DNA of 64,000 bases, from positions 5,932,501 through 5,996,500 of the forward strand of contig NZ_CP095376.1 in NCBI RefSeq assembly GCF_023008405.1, in the 5' to 3' direction. This document shows, in pieces, positions 44,657 through 52,335 of the stretch (positions within the stretch are counted from its first letter, which is position 1; each line of letters starts with the position of its first letter). Both the position numbers and the translations under genes were made by a program. Below the pieces are notes generated by a model that was not told the origin of the DNA, searched no databases, and worked only from the letters and a program-made list of their open reading frames with translations. Source of the DNA: Amycolatopsis sp. FBCC-B4732. GTDB lineage: Bacteria > Actinomycetota > Actinomycetes > Mycobacteriales > Pseudonocardiaceae.

Positions 44657-45907
44657 ATGAGCAACATCGACGTCGTGATCACCGGTCTCGGCGCCACCAC
44701 ACCGCTCGGCGGGGACGTGACGTCCACCTGGGACGGTCTGCTGGCCGGGCGGAGCGGGGTCCGGGCGATCGAGGCCGACTGGGTCGAGGAACTGCAGCTG
44801 CCGGTCAAGATCGGCGGTCAGCTGGCCGTCGATCCCTCGGAGGTCCTCCCGCGGGTGCAGGCCCGCCGGCTCGACCGCTGCGAGCAGGTCGCGCTGATCG
44901 CCGCGCGTCAGGCGTGGGCCGACGCCGGGTACAGCGAGCCGACCGACGAGCACACCGACGTCGACCCCGACCGCCTCGGCGTGTCGATCGGCACCGGCGT
45001 CGGCGGCCCGGTCACCCTGCTCACCCAGAACGATCTGTTGCACCAGCAGGGTCTCCGCAAGGTGTCGCCGCTGACCGTGCCGATGCTGATGCCGAACGGC
45101 CCGGCCGCGCACGTCGGCATCGACCTGAAGGCGCGGGCCGGCGTGCATTCGCCCGCTTCGGCCTGCGCTTCGGGAGCCGAAGGCATCGCGAGCGGGGTCG
45201 AGATGATCCGCTCCGGCCGCGCCGACGTCGTGGTCGCCGGCGGTGCCGAAGCGTGCATCCACCCGATCACGCTGGCCGGGTTCGCCCAGGCCCGCACGGT
45301 GTCCACGCGCAACGACGACCCGGGCGCGGCCTCGCGGCCGTTCGACGCCAACCGGGACGGCTTCGTCCTCGGCGAAGGTTCCGGCGTGGTCATCCTGGAG
45401 CGCGCGGACCTGGCGAAGGCCCGCGGGGCGCGCATCTACGCGACGATCGCCGGGCACGGCATCACCTCGGACGCCTACCACATCACGGGCAACCACCCCG
45501 AGGGCATCGGCCAGATCGCCGCGATGCGCGCGGCGATGAAGATGGCCGGCGTCACCGCGGCGGACGTCGGGCACGTGAACGCCCACGCGACGTCCACTGT
45601 GGTCGGTGACATCGGCGAGGCGGCGGCGATCCGCAACGCGGTCGGGGAACACCCGGTCGTGACGGCGCCGAAGGGCGCGCTCGGCCACCTCGTCGGCGGC
45701 GCCGGCGCGGTCGAGGGGATCATCACGATCCTGTCGCTCTACCACGGCATCGTGCCGGCCACGATGAACCTGACCGACCTGGACCCGCGGGTGCAGCTGG
45801 ACGTCGTCTCGGGTGAGCCGCGCAAGGTCGAGCTGACCGCGGCGATCAGCAACTCGTTCGGCTTCGGCGGCCACAACACCGCCCTGCTGTTCACCCCCGC
45901 GGCCTGA
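44657..45907 (+). CDS. fabF: Beta-ketoacyl-ACP synthase II (FabF/KasA)
   Basis: A 416-aa elongating condensing enzyme. Nucleophile Cys170 in SPASACASGAEG, first His in NAHATSTVVGD, Lys in APKGALGHLVGGAG and second His in FGFGGHNTALLF. Corresponds in position to kasA of mycobacteria. ATG 44657 with GAGGAG upstream, 29 nt after acpP. Last gene of the FAS-II operon; a textbook intrinsic terminator follows. Confidence 0.96.
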   Translation: MSNIDVVITGLGATTPLGGDVTSTWDGLLAGRSGVRAIEADWVEELQLPVKIGGQLAVDPSEVLPRVQARRLDRCEQVALIAARQAWADAGYSEPTDEHTDVDPDRLGVSIGTGVGGPVTLLTQNDLLHQQGLRKVSPLTVPMLMPNGPAAHVGIDLKARAGVHSPASACASGAEGIASGVEMIRSGRADVVVAGGAEACIHPITLAGFAQARTVSTRNDDPGAASRPFDANRDGFVLGEGSGVVILERADLAKARGARIYATIAGHGITSDAYHITGNHPEGIGQIAAMRAAMKMAGVTAADVGHVNAHATSTVVGDIGEAAAIRNAVGEHPVVTAPKGALGHLVGGAGAVEGIITILSLYHGIVPATMNLTDLDPRVQLDVVSGEPRKVELTAAISNSFGFGGHNTALLFTPAA

Positions 45908-45916
45908 CGGACGCGA

Positions 45917-45953
45917 AAGAAAAGGGGCCCGGCTTCGGCCGGGCCCCTTTTTT
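45917..45953 (+). terminator. Intrinsic terminator of the fab operon
   Basis: AAAGGGGCCCGGC (45921-45933), TTCG tetraloop, GCCGGGCCCCTTT (45938-45950), then a T-run. The A-rich left flank and T-rich right flank make it bidirectional, serving also the convergent gene that ends at 45956. Confidence 0.93.
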
Positions 45954-45955
45954 CG

Positions 45956-46549
45956 TCAGCACTTTTCGTGTTCGGGCGGCGGTCCCTTGTCGATCGAATC
46001 GATCTTCAGCGCCGCCTGCTCGACGACCATCGGCAGCACCAGCCGCCACTTGATGCACGGCTCCTGGAAGAACTGCGGGGCGTCCTCGGGGTTCTGCACG
46101 CTGGTGAACCCGACCAGGACCCGCAGCGACGAGCCGGAGCCACGCTCGATCCGGTAGACGACGGCGTCCCGGTCCTTTGTGGTCCGGATGCCGTTCTTCC
46201 AGGCGGTGAGTGACTGTTCGGCCACCCGCTGTGCGCTGACCACGCTCGTCCACTGCTGGTACTGCTTGGTGTTGATGGCCGAGAAGTACGTCTCGATGAC
46301 CCGGCGGACGGCGTCGGCCTGCGGGTGCGCCCGCGCGTCGTCGGTCATCCGCACGGCGTCCGCGGCAGCCGGCTCGCCACTGCCCGACGTCGACGGCGGC
46401 GAGACCGCGGCGGAGGTGTCGTCGGCCGACTGGTCGGGACGGCGGTAGAGCTCGCGCGCGAGCAGGCCGGCCCCGACGGTCACGGACAGCACGACGACCA
46501 CGACGGGCACCAGCCAGCGCTGGCGAGAGCTGGGGGCGGGGGTGGTCAC
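45956..46549 (-). CDS. Membrane-anchored hypothetical protein
   Basis: A 197-aa protein with one N-terminal helix (WLVPVVVVVLSVTVGAGLLA, about residues 12-31) and a long extracytoplasmic part: a Ser/Pro/Ala-rich linker (40-65) then a compact domain (75-190) starting AVRRVIETYFSAINTKQYQQ, which looks like an NTF2/SnoaL-type alpha+beta fold of the kind in Mce-associated proteins. Two Cys (EPCIKWRL and the C-terminal Cys) could pair. Start GTG 46549. No recognised family name. It faces the fab operon across a shared terminator. Confidence 0.75.
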   Translation of the reverse strand: MTTPAPSSRQRWLVPVVVVVLSVTVGAGLLARELYRRPDQSADDTSAAVSPPSTSGSGEPAAADAVRMTDDARAHPQADAVRRVIETYFSAINTKQYQQWTSVVSAQRVAEQSLTAWKNGIRTTKDRDAVVYRIERGSGSSLRVLVGFTSVQNPEDAPQFFQEPCIKWRLVLPMVVEQAALKIDSIDKGPPPEHEKC

Positions 46550-46579
46550 GCCGTGAGCGTACCGGCCCCCGTCCCGCGG

Positions 46580-47083
46580 CTACCCGACCTGGTGCAGCCA
46601 GGTCACCGGGGCGCCGTCCCCGGCGTGGCGGTAGGGCTCGAGCGCCTCGTCCCAGCTCGCGGCGAGGAGTTCGTCGAGCTTGTGCGCGAGGGACTCACCT
46701 CCGCGGGTCATGGCGACGAGGGCGCGCAGCTGGTCTTCGCCCACCACGATGTCGCCGTTGGCACTGGTCCGCCCGTGCCACAGGCCGAGGCCGGGCGCGA
46801 AGCAGTACCGTTCGCCGTCGACGCCCGCGCTGGGCTCTTCGGTGACCTCGAACCGAATCATCGGCCACGCCTTGAGCGCGGCCGCCAGTTTGGCGCCGGT
46901 GCCCGCGGGCGCGCGCCAGCCGCATTCGGCGCGAAGCTGACCCGGACTGGCCGGCTGCGCCGTCCACTTCAGGTCAACGCGGGCACCCAGGGTGCCCGAA
47001 ATGGCCCACTCGACGTGCGGACACACCGCAGACGGCGACGAGTGGACGTACACCACACCTCGGGTGCTGCCACGGGTGCTCAC
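46580..47083 (-). CDS. DUF3145 family protein
   Basis: A 167-aa soluble protein of an actinobacteria-restricted family of unknown function. Conserved parts are GVVYVHSSPSAVCPHVEWAI, LKWTAQPASPGQLRAE, FEVTEEPS and GERYCFAPGLGLWHGRTSAN. GTG 47083 has a perfect GGAGG with 5-nt spacing. It seems monocistronic; 30 nt separate it from the hypothetical gene downstream on the same strand, so a two-gene unit is possible. Confidence 0.85.
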   Translation of the reverse strand: MSTRGSTRGVVYVHSSPSAVCPHVEWAISGTLGARVDLKWTAQPASPGQLRAECGWRAPAGTGAKLAAALKAWPMIRFEVTEEPSAGVDGERYCFAPGLGLWHGRTSANGDIVVGEDQLRALVAMTRGGESLAHKLDELLAASWDEALEPYRHAGDGAPVTWLHQVG

Positions 47084-47356
47084 TGCTACCTCCGCTTGTT
47101 GCTCGACGAGGGACGTCTTCCCCTACGCCCTGACTCGAGCTGCGGAACGGCTTCAGTGCGGCTCCCGAATGCCGCCTCCGATGCGTTGAAGCACATTCTG
47201 CACCCCAACCGTGCTGTTTGGCCACATGAACACCACAAGTCACCCGGGGCACCACTTTCGGAGGGCACGCGGCCGCGTCGTCCCCGTGTCGCACGATGGA
47301 TACGGCCACGCGCGCTAGCGTGATGACCCGGAACGACGAGCAGGGAGGGGTTTTCG

Positions 47357-49627
47357 GTGCGACTGGTGCGCCTGGAGCGGCAGCAGTCCCGGGTGGCGGA
47401 CGACATCCGGGCGGCACTGGCATCCTTGGGCCGCGGCAGCACCGTGATCGGCGGCATCGCCCTGATCGGCGTCGGCACGGTGACGGACCGCCCGATCGAA
47501 GCGGTGGTCATCCTGCCCCACGGCGTGATCATCGTCATCGGCGTGGACCTCCCGGACCCGGCCCTGCGCCTGGAAGCCCCGCTGGGAGCGTCGTGGCGCG
47601 CGGACGGCTGGCCCCTGGTAGCCGACGACGACGCGGTCAACCCGGCCACGGAGGCCCTGGACGTCTCCCAGGCGTGCGAGCGGAAGATCGCGGCGGTGGT
47701 CCCGGGCACGGCCCCGGTGGGCACGATCATCGCGGTGGGCCCGTACGTGGAGACGGTCGACCAGCCGGCGAGCGACCTGGCCGGCCCGGTCCGCGTCCTG
47801 CACCCGACCCCGACGACGATGCTGGCGGCGACGGTCTCGCTGGCAACAGCGCACCGGCCCCGGTCGGTCGACCAGGTGCGGGCGCTGATCCGCGGCCTGG
47901 CCCCGGACGCCCCGGAGTTTTCGGACGACATCCTGGTGGGCGAGGGTTTCAGCCGCTTCACGGACGACGCGCCCCCGGAGTCCCTTTGGGACAGCGGCCC
48001 GGAGGTCCCGAAGCAAACGGCGAGCCCGGCGGCCGCTGCCGCCTCGGCCGCCGCTTCGGCCCCGTCCGGCGTGTCCGATTGGCGGACCGCGACCCCGGTC
48101 CCGCCCCAGCCCCTGCCCGAGCCCAAGCCGGTGCAGGCCGAAGCGCCTGTCGCCGAGCCCGAAACCGCACTCGCCGACGCCACTGCGGCCCCCGAGCCCG
48201 CGCTCGCCGAGTCCGCACCGGAGCCAGAACTTCTTCCGGCCGCCGAGCCCGCCGCACCGCTCGCGGAAGCCGAAGTCGCGCCAGAGCCGGAACTCCCACC
48301 GGCCGAACCCGCGCTCGCCGAACCCGCACCGGAGCCAGAACTCCCTCCGGCCGCCGAGCCCACACCCGCCGAGCCCGCCGCACCGCTCGCGGAAGCCGAG
48401 GTCGCGACGGAGCGGGAATCTCCCGCCACTGACGCCACGCCTGCCGAGGCCGGGCCGAACCCGCCCACCACCTCCGGAACCGCGGCCGCTCAGCCCGCGC
48501 CGGATCCGCCCGCCATCTCCGAAAACGCGCCCGCCGAGGCCGAACCGAGCCCTTCAGCCGATTCCGGAACCGCGCGCCCCGAGCCCGCGCCGAATCCGCC
48601 CGCCACCTCGGAAACCCCGCCCGCCGAGGCCGTGCTGAGTCCTTCCGCCGCTTACGGAGCCGTGCCCGAGCCTCCCACCGCCGAACCCGCGGCTGCCAAG
48701 CCAGCGCCGGTACCTCCCGCCGCCGATACCTCGCCCGCCAAGCCCGCGCCGCAGCCGAAACTCCCCATCGCCGCCGAGATCTCGCTCGTCGAGGTCGCGT
48801 CGGCTCCGGAACCCGCGCTCGCGGACACCGAACGCACCGAAGTCCTCCCCCTCGCACCGCCGGTGTTCCCGGGCACCGAAGCACCGAAGTCCACCCGGCC
48901 GAGTGAGCCCGCACCGTCCACCCCGGACACCGAGCGCACCGAGCGCACCGACAAGCTCCCCCTCCCCGCCGCACGAACGCCCCAGCCGCGACCCCGACCC
49001 CAGCCCCAACCGGAAGAAACCTCCCGCACCGTCCGCTGGCTCCCCCTCGGCGCCATCGGCCTGCTGGTGCTCCTTGTCGTCGCCGCGATCGCCGTCGCCA
49101 CCACCGGGGACGACACCGCCGCCGCGCCGACCGGGCCGCCCACGCCCGGTACCCAGCCGCCGCCCGCCAGTCCGAGCAACGCCGCTCCCGCGCAGAGCCT
49201 GCAGTTCGCCCTGCGCGCCGCCGACGCCGATCAGCGGTGCGCGTCGCACGCCTTCGGGGACGCCCAGGCCAGCCTGCAGCGGACCAGCTGCTCCGGGGTG
49301 CGGCGCGCCAGCTACGCCGCGACCGTCGACGGGCGGCCCGGGGCCGTCACCGTCGGGATCGTCCAGTTCCCCGACGCCTCGCAGGCGGCCGCCTTCAAGG
49401 CCGTCGCGGACACGCCGGGTGGGGGCGGCATCCTCGACCTCGCCACCGAGACCGGCAAGTGGGGCGACACCGCCCCGCCGCGCTTCGAGAACGCCGCCTA
49501 CGCCTCCAAGGTCGAAGGCACCTCCGTGCGGCTGGTGCAGGCCGTCTGGGCGCCGGGACCGTCCACTCCGGACGATCCCGGCCTCGGCCGCGCCGCGAAG
49601 GCGGCGCTCGACCTGCCCACGCAGTGA
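47357..49627 (+). CDS. Large Pro/Ala/Glu-rich single-pass membrane protein
   Basis: A 756-aa protein of unknown function in four parts. Residues 1-190: a folded cytoplasmic domain (RQQSRVADDIRAALASLGRG, IEAVVILPHGVIIVIGVDLP, IIAVGPYVETVDQP). Residues about 195-555: low-complexity Pro/Ala/Glu sequence built from degenerate repeats such as EPELPPAAEP and AAPLAEAEVA. About 560-583: one transmembrane helix (PLGAIGLLVLLVVAAIAVAT). 584-756: an extracellular domain with a Cys pair (DQRCASHAF and RTSCSGV) and a compact alpha+beta pattern. GTG 47357 follows GGGAGGGG. The layout suggests a protein reaching from cytoplasm into the cell wall, perhaps linking a sensor domain to an intracellular one. Confidence 0.8.
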   Translation: MRLVRLERQQSRVADDIRAALASLGRGSTVIGGIALIGVGTVTDRPIEAVVILPHGVIIVIGVDLPDPALRLEAPLGASWRADGWPLVADDDAVNPATEALDVSQACERKIAAVVPGTAPVGTIIAVGPYVETVDQPASDLAGPVRVLHPTPTTMLAATVSLATAHRPRSVDQVRALIRGLAPDAPEFSDDILVGEGFSRFTDDAPPESLWDSGPEVPKQTASPAAAAASAAASAPSGVSDWRTATPVPPQPLPEPKPVQAEAPVAEPETALADATAAPEPALAESAPEPELLPAAEPAAPLAEAEVAPEPELPPAEPALAEPAPEPELPPAAEPTPAEPAAPLAEAEVATERESPATDATPAEAGPNPPTTSGTAAAQPAPDPPAISENAPAEAEPSPSADSGTARPEPAPNPPATSETPPAEAVLSPSAAYGAVPEPPTAEPAAAKPAPVPPAADTSPAKPAPQPKLPIAAEISLVEVASAPEPALADTERTEVLPLAPPVFPGTEAPKSTRPSEPAPSTPDTERTERTDKLPLPAARTPQPRPRPQPQPEETSRTVRWLPLGAIGLLVLLVVAAIAVATTGDDTAAAPTGPPTPGTQPPPASPSNAAPAQSLQFALRAADADQRCASHAFGDAQASLQRTSCSGVRRASYAATVDGRPGAVTVGIVQFPDASQAAAFKAVADTPGGGGILDLATETGKWGDTAPPRFENAAYASKVEGTSVRLVQAVWAPGPSTPDDPGLGRAAKAALDLPTQ

Positions 49628-49628
49628 C

Positions 49629-51023
49629 TCAGAGCCCGTAGGCCTCGAGCAGCCGCAGCCACACCTCGCTGATCGTCGGGAACGACGGCACCGCGTGCCA
49701 CAGCCGGTCCAGCGGCACCTCGCCGACGATCGCGATCGTCGCCGAGTGCAGCAGCTCCGAGACGTCCGGACCGACGAACGTCACGCCGAGCAGCACGTTC
49801 CGCTCGGTGTCGACGACGATCCGGGCCTTGCCGGTGTAGCCGTCCGCGTGCAGCGACGAGCCCGCCACCGCGATGTCGATGTCGACGACCCGGTCGGCCG
49901 ACCCCGGCCGCGCGTCCGCCAGCCCGACCGCCGCGACCTCCGGGTCGGTGAACACCACCTGCGGCACGGCGTGGTGGTCGGCCGTCGCGGTGAAGCGGCT
50001 CCACGGCGCCGGAGCCACTTCGGTCCCCGCCGCCAGCGCCGCCACCGTGTCGCCGGCCGCGCGAGCGCCGTACTTGCCCTGGTGGGTCAGCGGGGCGCGG
50101 CCGGTGACGTCGCCCGCCGCGTACAGCCAGCCACCGTCCACTGCGGACACCCGGCCGGTGTCGTCGACCTCCAGCGCGGAGCCCGCCTCGACGCCGAGCG
50201 TCTCCAGGCCGAGCCCGGCGGTCGCGGGACGGCGCCCGGTCGCCACCAGGAACTCGTCGACGACGACCGTCTCGCCGTCCTTCAAGGTCAGCTCGGTGCC
50301 GGCCGCCCCGGCGGCGACCCGCTCGACGCCCGACTCCGTGTGGACGTACACGCCGGCTTCGCGCAGCCCGTGCAGCACGAGGTCCCCGGCGAAGTGCGCG
50401 TTGCGCGGCAGCGGGCGCTCGCCGGAGATCACCAGGTGCACCTCGGAGCCGAGCGAGGCGAACGCCTGCGCCATCTCGACACCGACCACGCCGCCGCCGA
50501 GGACGCCGAGCCGCGCCGGGGCCGACTCCGCCGACGTCGCCTCGCGCGAACCCCACGGCCGGATCGTGTCGAGGCCCGGGATCTTCGGCGTGCTGGGCAC
50601 GCTGCCCGTGCACACGATCACCGCGTGCCGCGCGGTCAGCACGCGGTCGCCGCCGACGGTCACCTCCCGCTCACCGGTGATCGCGCCGTGCCCGCGGACC
50701 GGTTCGATGCCGGCGCCGCGCGCCCAGTCGACCTGTCCCGAGTCGTCGCCCTTGCCGGTGAACCAGTCACGGCGCGCGAAGACCGCCGCCGGGTCGACCC
50801 GGTCGCCGACCGGCACGCCGGGCACGCGCTTGGCGGCGGCGAGGAGGTTTCCCGGCCGCAGCAACGCCTTGCTCGGGATGCAGGCCCAGTACGAACACTC
50901 GCCGCCGAAGCGTTCGTGCTCGACGAGGGCGACCTTCAGGCCGCCGCGAGCGGCCCGTTCGGCGGCCACCTCCCCCACCGGGCCCGCGCCGATCACCACT
51001 ACGTCAAAAGTCTGTGCAGCCAT
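49629..51023 (-). CDS. FAD-dependent pyridine nucleotide-disulfide oxidoreductase
   Basis: A 464-aa flavoprotein of the lipoamide dehydrogenase/glutathione reductase/mercuric reductase class. FAD motif VIGAGPVGEVAAERA (residues 9-23), redox disulfide in GGECSYWACIPSKALLRP (Cys-x4-Cys), NAD(P) motif GVLGGGVVGVEMAQA, and ATGRRPAT plus YAAGDVTGRAPLTHQGKYGA. The C-terminal dimerisation domain carries HSATIAIVGE where His-x-x-x-x-Glu (HAHPT..E) of true lipoamide dehydrogenases would stand, so it is not a standard E3. Start ATG 51023. Substrate uncertain; a mycothiol- or quinone-linked role is possible. Convergent with the Pro/Ala-rich gene (2 bp between stops). Confidence 0.87.
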   Translation of the reverse strand: MAAQTFDVVVIGAGPVGEVAAERAARGGLKVALVEHERFGGECSYWACIPSKALLRPGNLLAAAKRVPGVPVGDRVDPAAVFARRDWFTGKGDDSGQVDWARGAGIEPVRGHGAITGEREVTVGGDRVLTARHAVIVCTGSVPSTPKIPGLDTIRPWGSREATSAESAPARLGVLGGGVVGVEMAQAFASLGSEVHLVISGERPLPRNAHFAGDLVLHGLREAGVYVHTESGVERVAAGAAGTELTLKDGETVVVDEFLVATGRRPATAGLGLETLGVEAGSALEVDDTGRVSAVDGGWLYAAGDVTGRAPLTHQGKYGARAAGDTVAALAAGTEVAPAPWSRFTATADHHAVPQVVFTDPEVAAVGLADARPGSADRVVDIDIAVAGSSLHADGYTGKARIVVDTERNVLLGVTFVGPDVSELLHSATIAIVGEVPLDRLWHAVPSFPTISEVWLRLLEAYGL

Positions 51024-51156
51024 GGGTTCAGCGCACACCACCGCGCGGGATCGCGCAAGCCAGCGGCTATCCTCGTCAGGAAGCTGCAAGTTTTCCTCGG
51101 CGGTACCGGGTGCCGTCGGCCCGGTGCGCGCGAAGACCGGAGCACGGGAGGTTGTC

Positions 51157-51585
51157 GTGGCCAAGAACACGGCTGTGCGGGTGCTGGATGATCTGACCGG
51201 CGAGGCCGCGGCGGAGACGGTCGGGTTCGGGCTGGACGGCATCGACTACGACATCGACCTCTCCTTCGCCAACGCCGACGCGCTGCGCGAGCTCCTGCAG
51301 CGCTACGCCGACGCCGGCCGCCGCACCGGGGGCCGCAAGCGCCGTCCGCGGATCGTGCCGGGCGCCAAGCGGCCCCGTGCGAAGGCCGCGGTGAAGAAGA
51401 CCACCGCCAAGACCACTGCCAAGACCACGAAGGCGGCGCCGAAGGCCGCGGCCAAGGCGAAGACGGCCACCGCGAAGGCCGAGCCGGCGAAGACCACCCG
51501 CACCCGGAAGCCGGCGGAGCCGAAGAAGACCACGCGCGCGACGACGCGGAAGGTGCCCGGCGTCACGTTTTCGGCCGCCGAGTAA
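51157..51585 (+). CDS. Lsr2-like nucleoid protein with a lysine-rich H1-like tail
   Basis: A 142-aa protein. Residues 1-63 match the Lsr2 dimerisation domain (RVLDDLTGEAAAETVGFGLD, YDIDLSFANADALRELLQRY, AGRRTGGRKRRPR). The rest, about 80 residues, is not the Lsr2 DNA-binding domain (no ...RxWARxxG...RGRI.. pattern) but a Lys/Ala/Thr-rich tail of KTTAK and KAAPKAAAK units like eukaryotic histone H1 or the HupB tail. It should therefore bind DNA without the AT-rich minor-groove specificity of Lsr2. GTG 51157 follows GGGAGG with a 5-nt gap. Monocistronic. Confidence 0.85.
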   Translation: MAKNTAVRVLDDLTGEAAAETVGFGLDGIDYDIDLSFANADALRELLQRYADAGRRTGGRKRRPRIVPGAKRPRAKAAVKKTTAKTTAKTTKAAPKAAAKAKTATAKAEPAKTTRTRKPAEPKKTTRATTRKVPGVTFSAAE

Positions 51586-51603
51586 GTCCACTGTAGACAG
51601 CGG

Positions 51604-52335
51604 TCAGGCCGCGCGCTGGGCGCCGTCCGCGTGCCACGACGGGTAGTGGTAGCGGGTGTGCAGCAACGCCCGCTGCCGCGTCCGTTCGGCCTCGGTCGGC
51701 GGGCGCGGCACGAAGGTCCCGAGGATCTGCGACGCCGCCGCCCGCACCGCGGCCTCGACCGCCGGGAAGCCGGGCCGGACGCCGTGCTCGGCCAGCGACG
51801 CGACCGGGCTGCGGTGCGAATCGAGGGGCCGCGGATCCGCCGGCGCGCTCGTCAGGTAGCGCCCGACCAGCGCCGCCGACGTCTCGACCAGCAGCGTCGA
51901 GTGCGCCAGCAGCCCGGTCTTGGTGCGGAACACGGCGAACCCGCACAGCTTCGCGTCGCCGATGAACAGCCCGCGGTCGCCGATCCGCGGCACCAGGCCC
52001 AGCTGGTCGACGGCGGCGCTCATCACCTGGCCGAGCGCCTCCAGCGGCCGGTCGGCCGGGCCGGGCAGCACCAGGGTCACGTTGAGGTTGCCCGGGTCGT
52101 GGAACACGGTGCCGCCGCCGCTGGCCCGCCGCAGCACCGGGACGCCGTCGCGCTCGCACTCCGGAACGCGCACCTCGCGCGCGATCCGCTGGCCGCGCCC
52201 CACCACGACGCAAACCGGGTTGCGCCAGAGCCACAGGACCGGTGACTCGGGCGCAACCCGGAGGAGTGCTTCGTCGAACGCGAGGTTCTCGGCGGGGTCG
52301 GTGAACGCGGCACGCACATCCGACCCGGTCGTCAT
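51604..52335 (-). CDS. Lipoate-protein ligase A family protein
   Basis: A 243-aa protein of the biotin/lipoate ligase fold. RRASGGGTVFHDPGNLNVTL near residue 70 and the lysine motif IGDAKLCGFA with GLLAHSTLLVET are the LplA signatures (R-R-x-S-G-G-G-x-V-x-H-D and K-x-x-G). It is short and without the C-terminal LplA domain, like the actinobacterial paralogues of LplA/LipM. It would attach lipoate or octanoate to E2 or GcvH domains. ATG 52335 overlaps the pntB stop (ATGA), so it is co-translated with the transhydrogenase, an unusual pairing. Confidence 0.85.
   Translation of the reverse strand: MTTGSDVRAAFTDPAENLAFDEALLRVAPESPVLWLWRNPVCVVVGRGQRIAREVRVPECERDGVPVLRRASGGGTVFHDPGNLNVTLVLPGPADRPLEALGQVMSAAVDQLGLVPRIGDRGLFIGDAKLCGFAVFRTKTGLLAHSTLLVETSAALVGRYLTSAPADPRPLDSHRSPVASLAEHGVRPGFPAVEAAVRAAASQILGTFVPRPPTEAERTRQRALLHTRYHYPSWHADGAQRAA

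Noticed and set aside
42403..45907. Type II polyketide synthase minimal cluster
   Set aside because: The ketosynthase, ACP and transacylase genes are in primary fas order (fabD-fabH-acpP-fabF) with fasR; there is no chain-length-factor, cyclase or aromatase gene.
49629..51242. N-terminally extended flavoprotein reaching over the Lsr2-like gene
   Set aside because: The FAD motif begins at residue 9 from ATG 51023, and the extension overlaps the well-supported Lsr2-like gene on the other strand.
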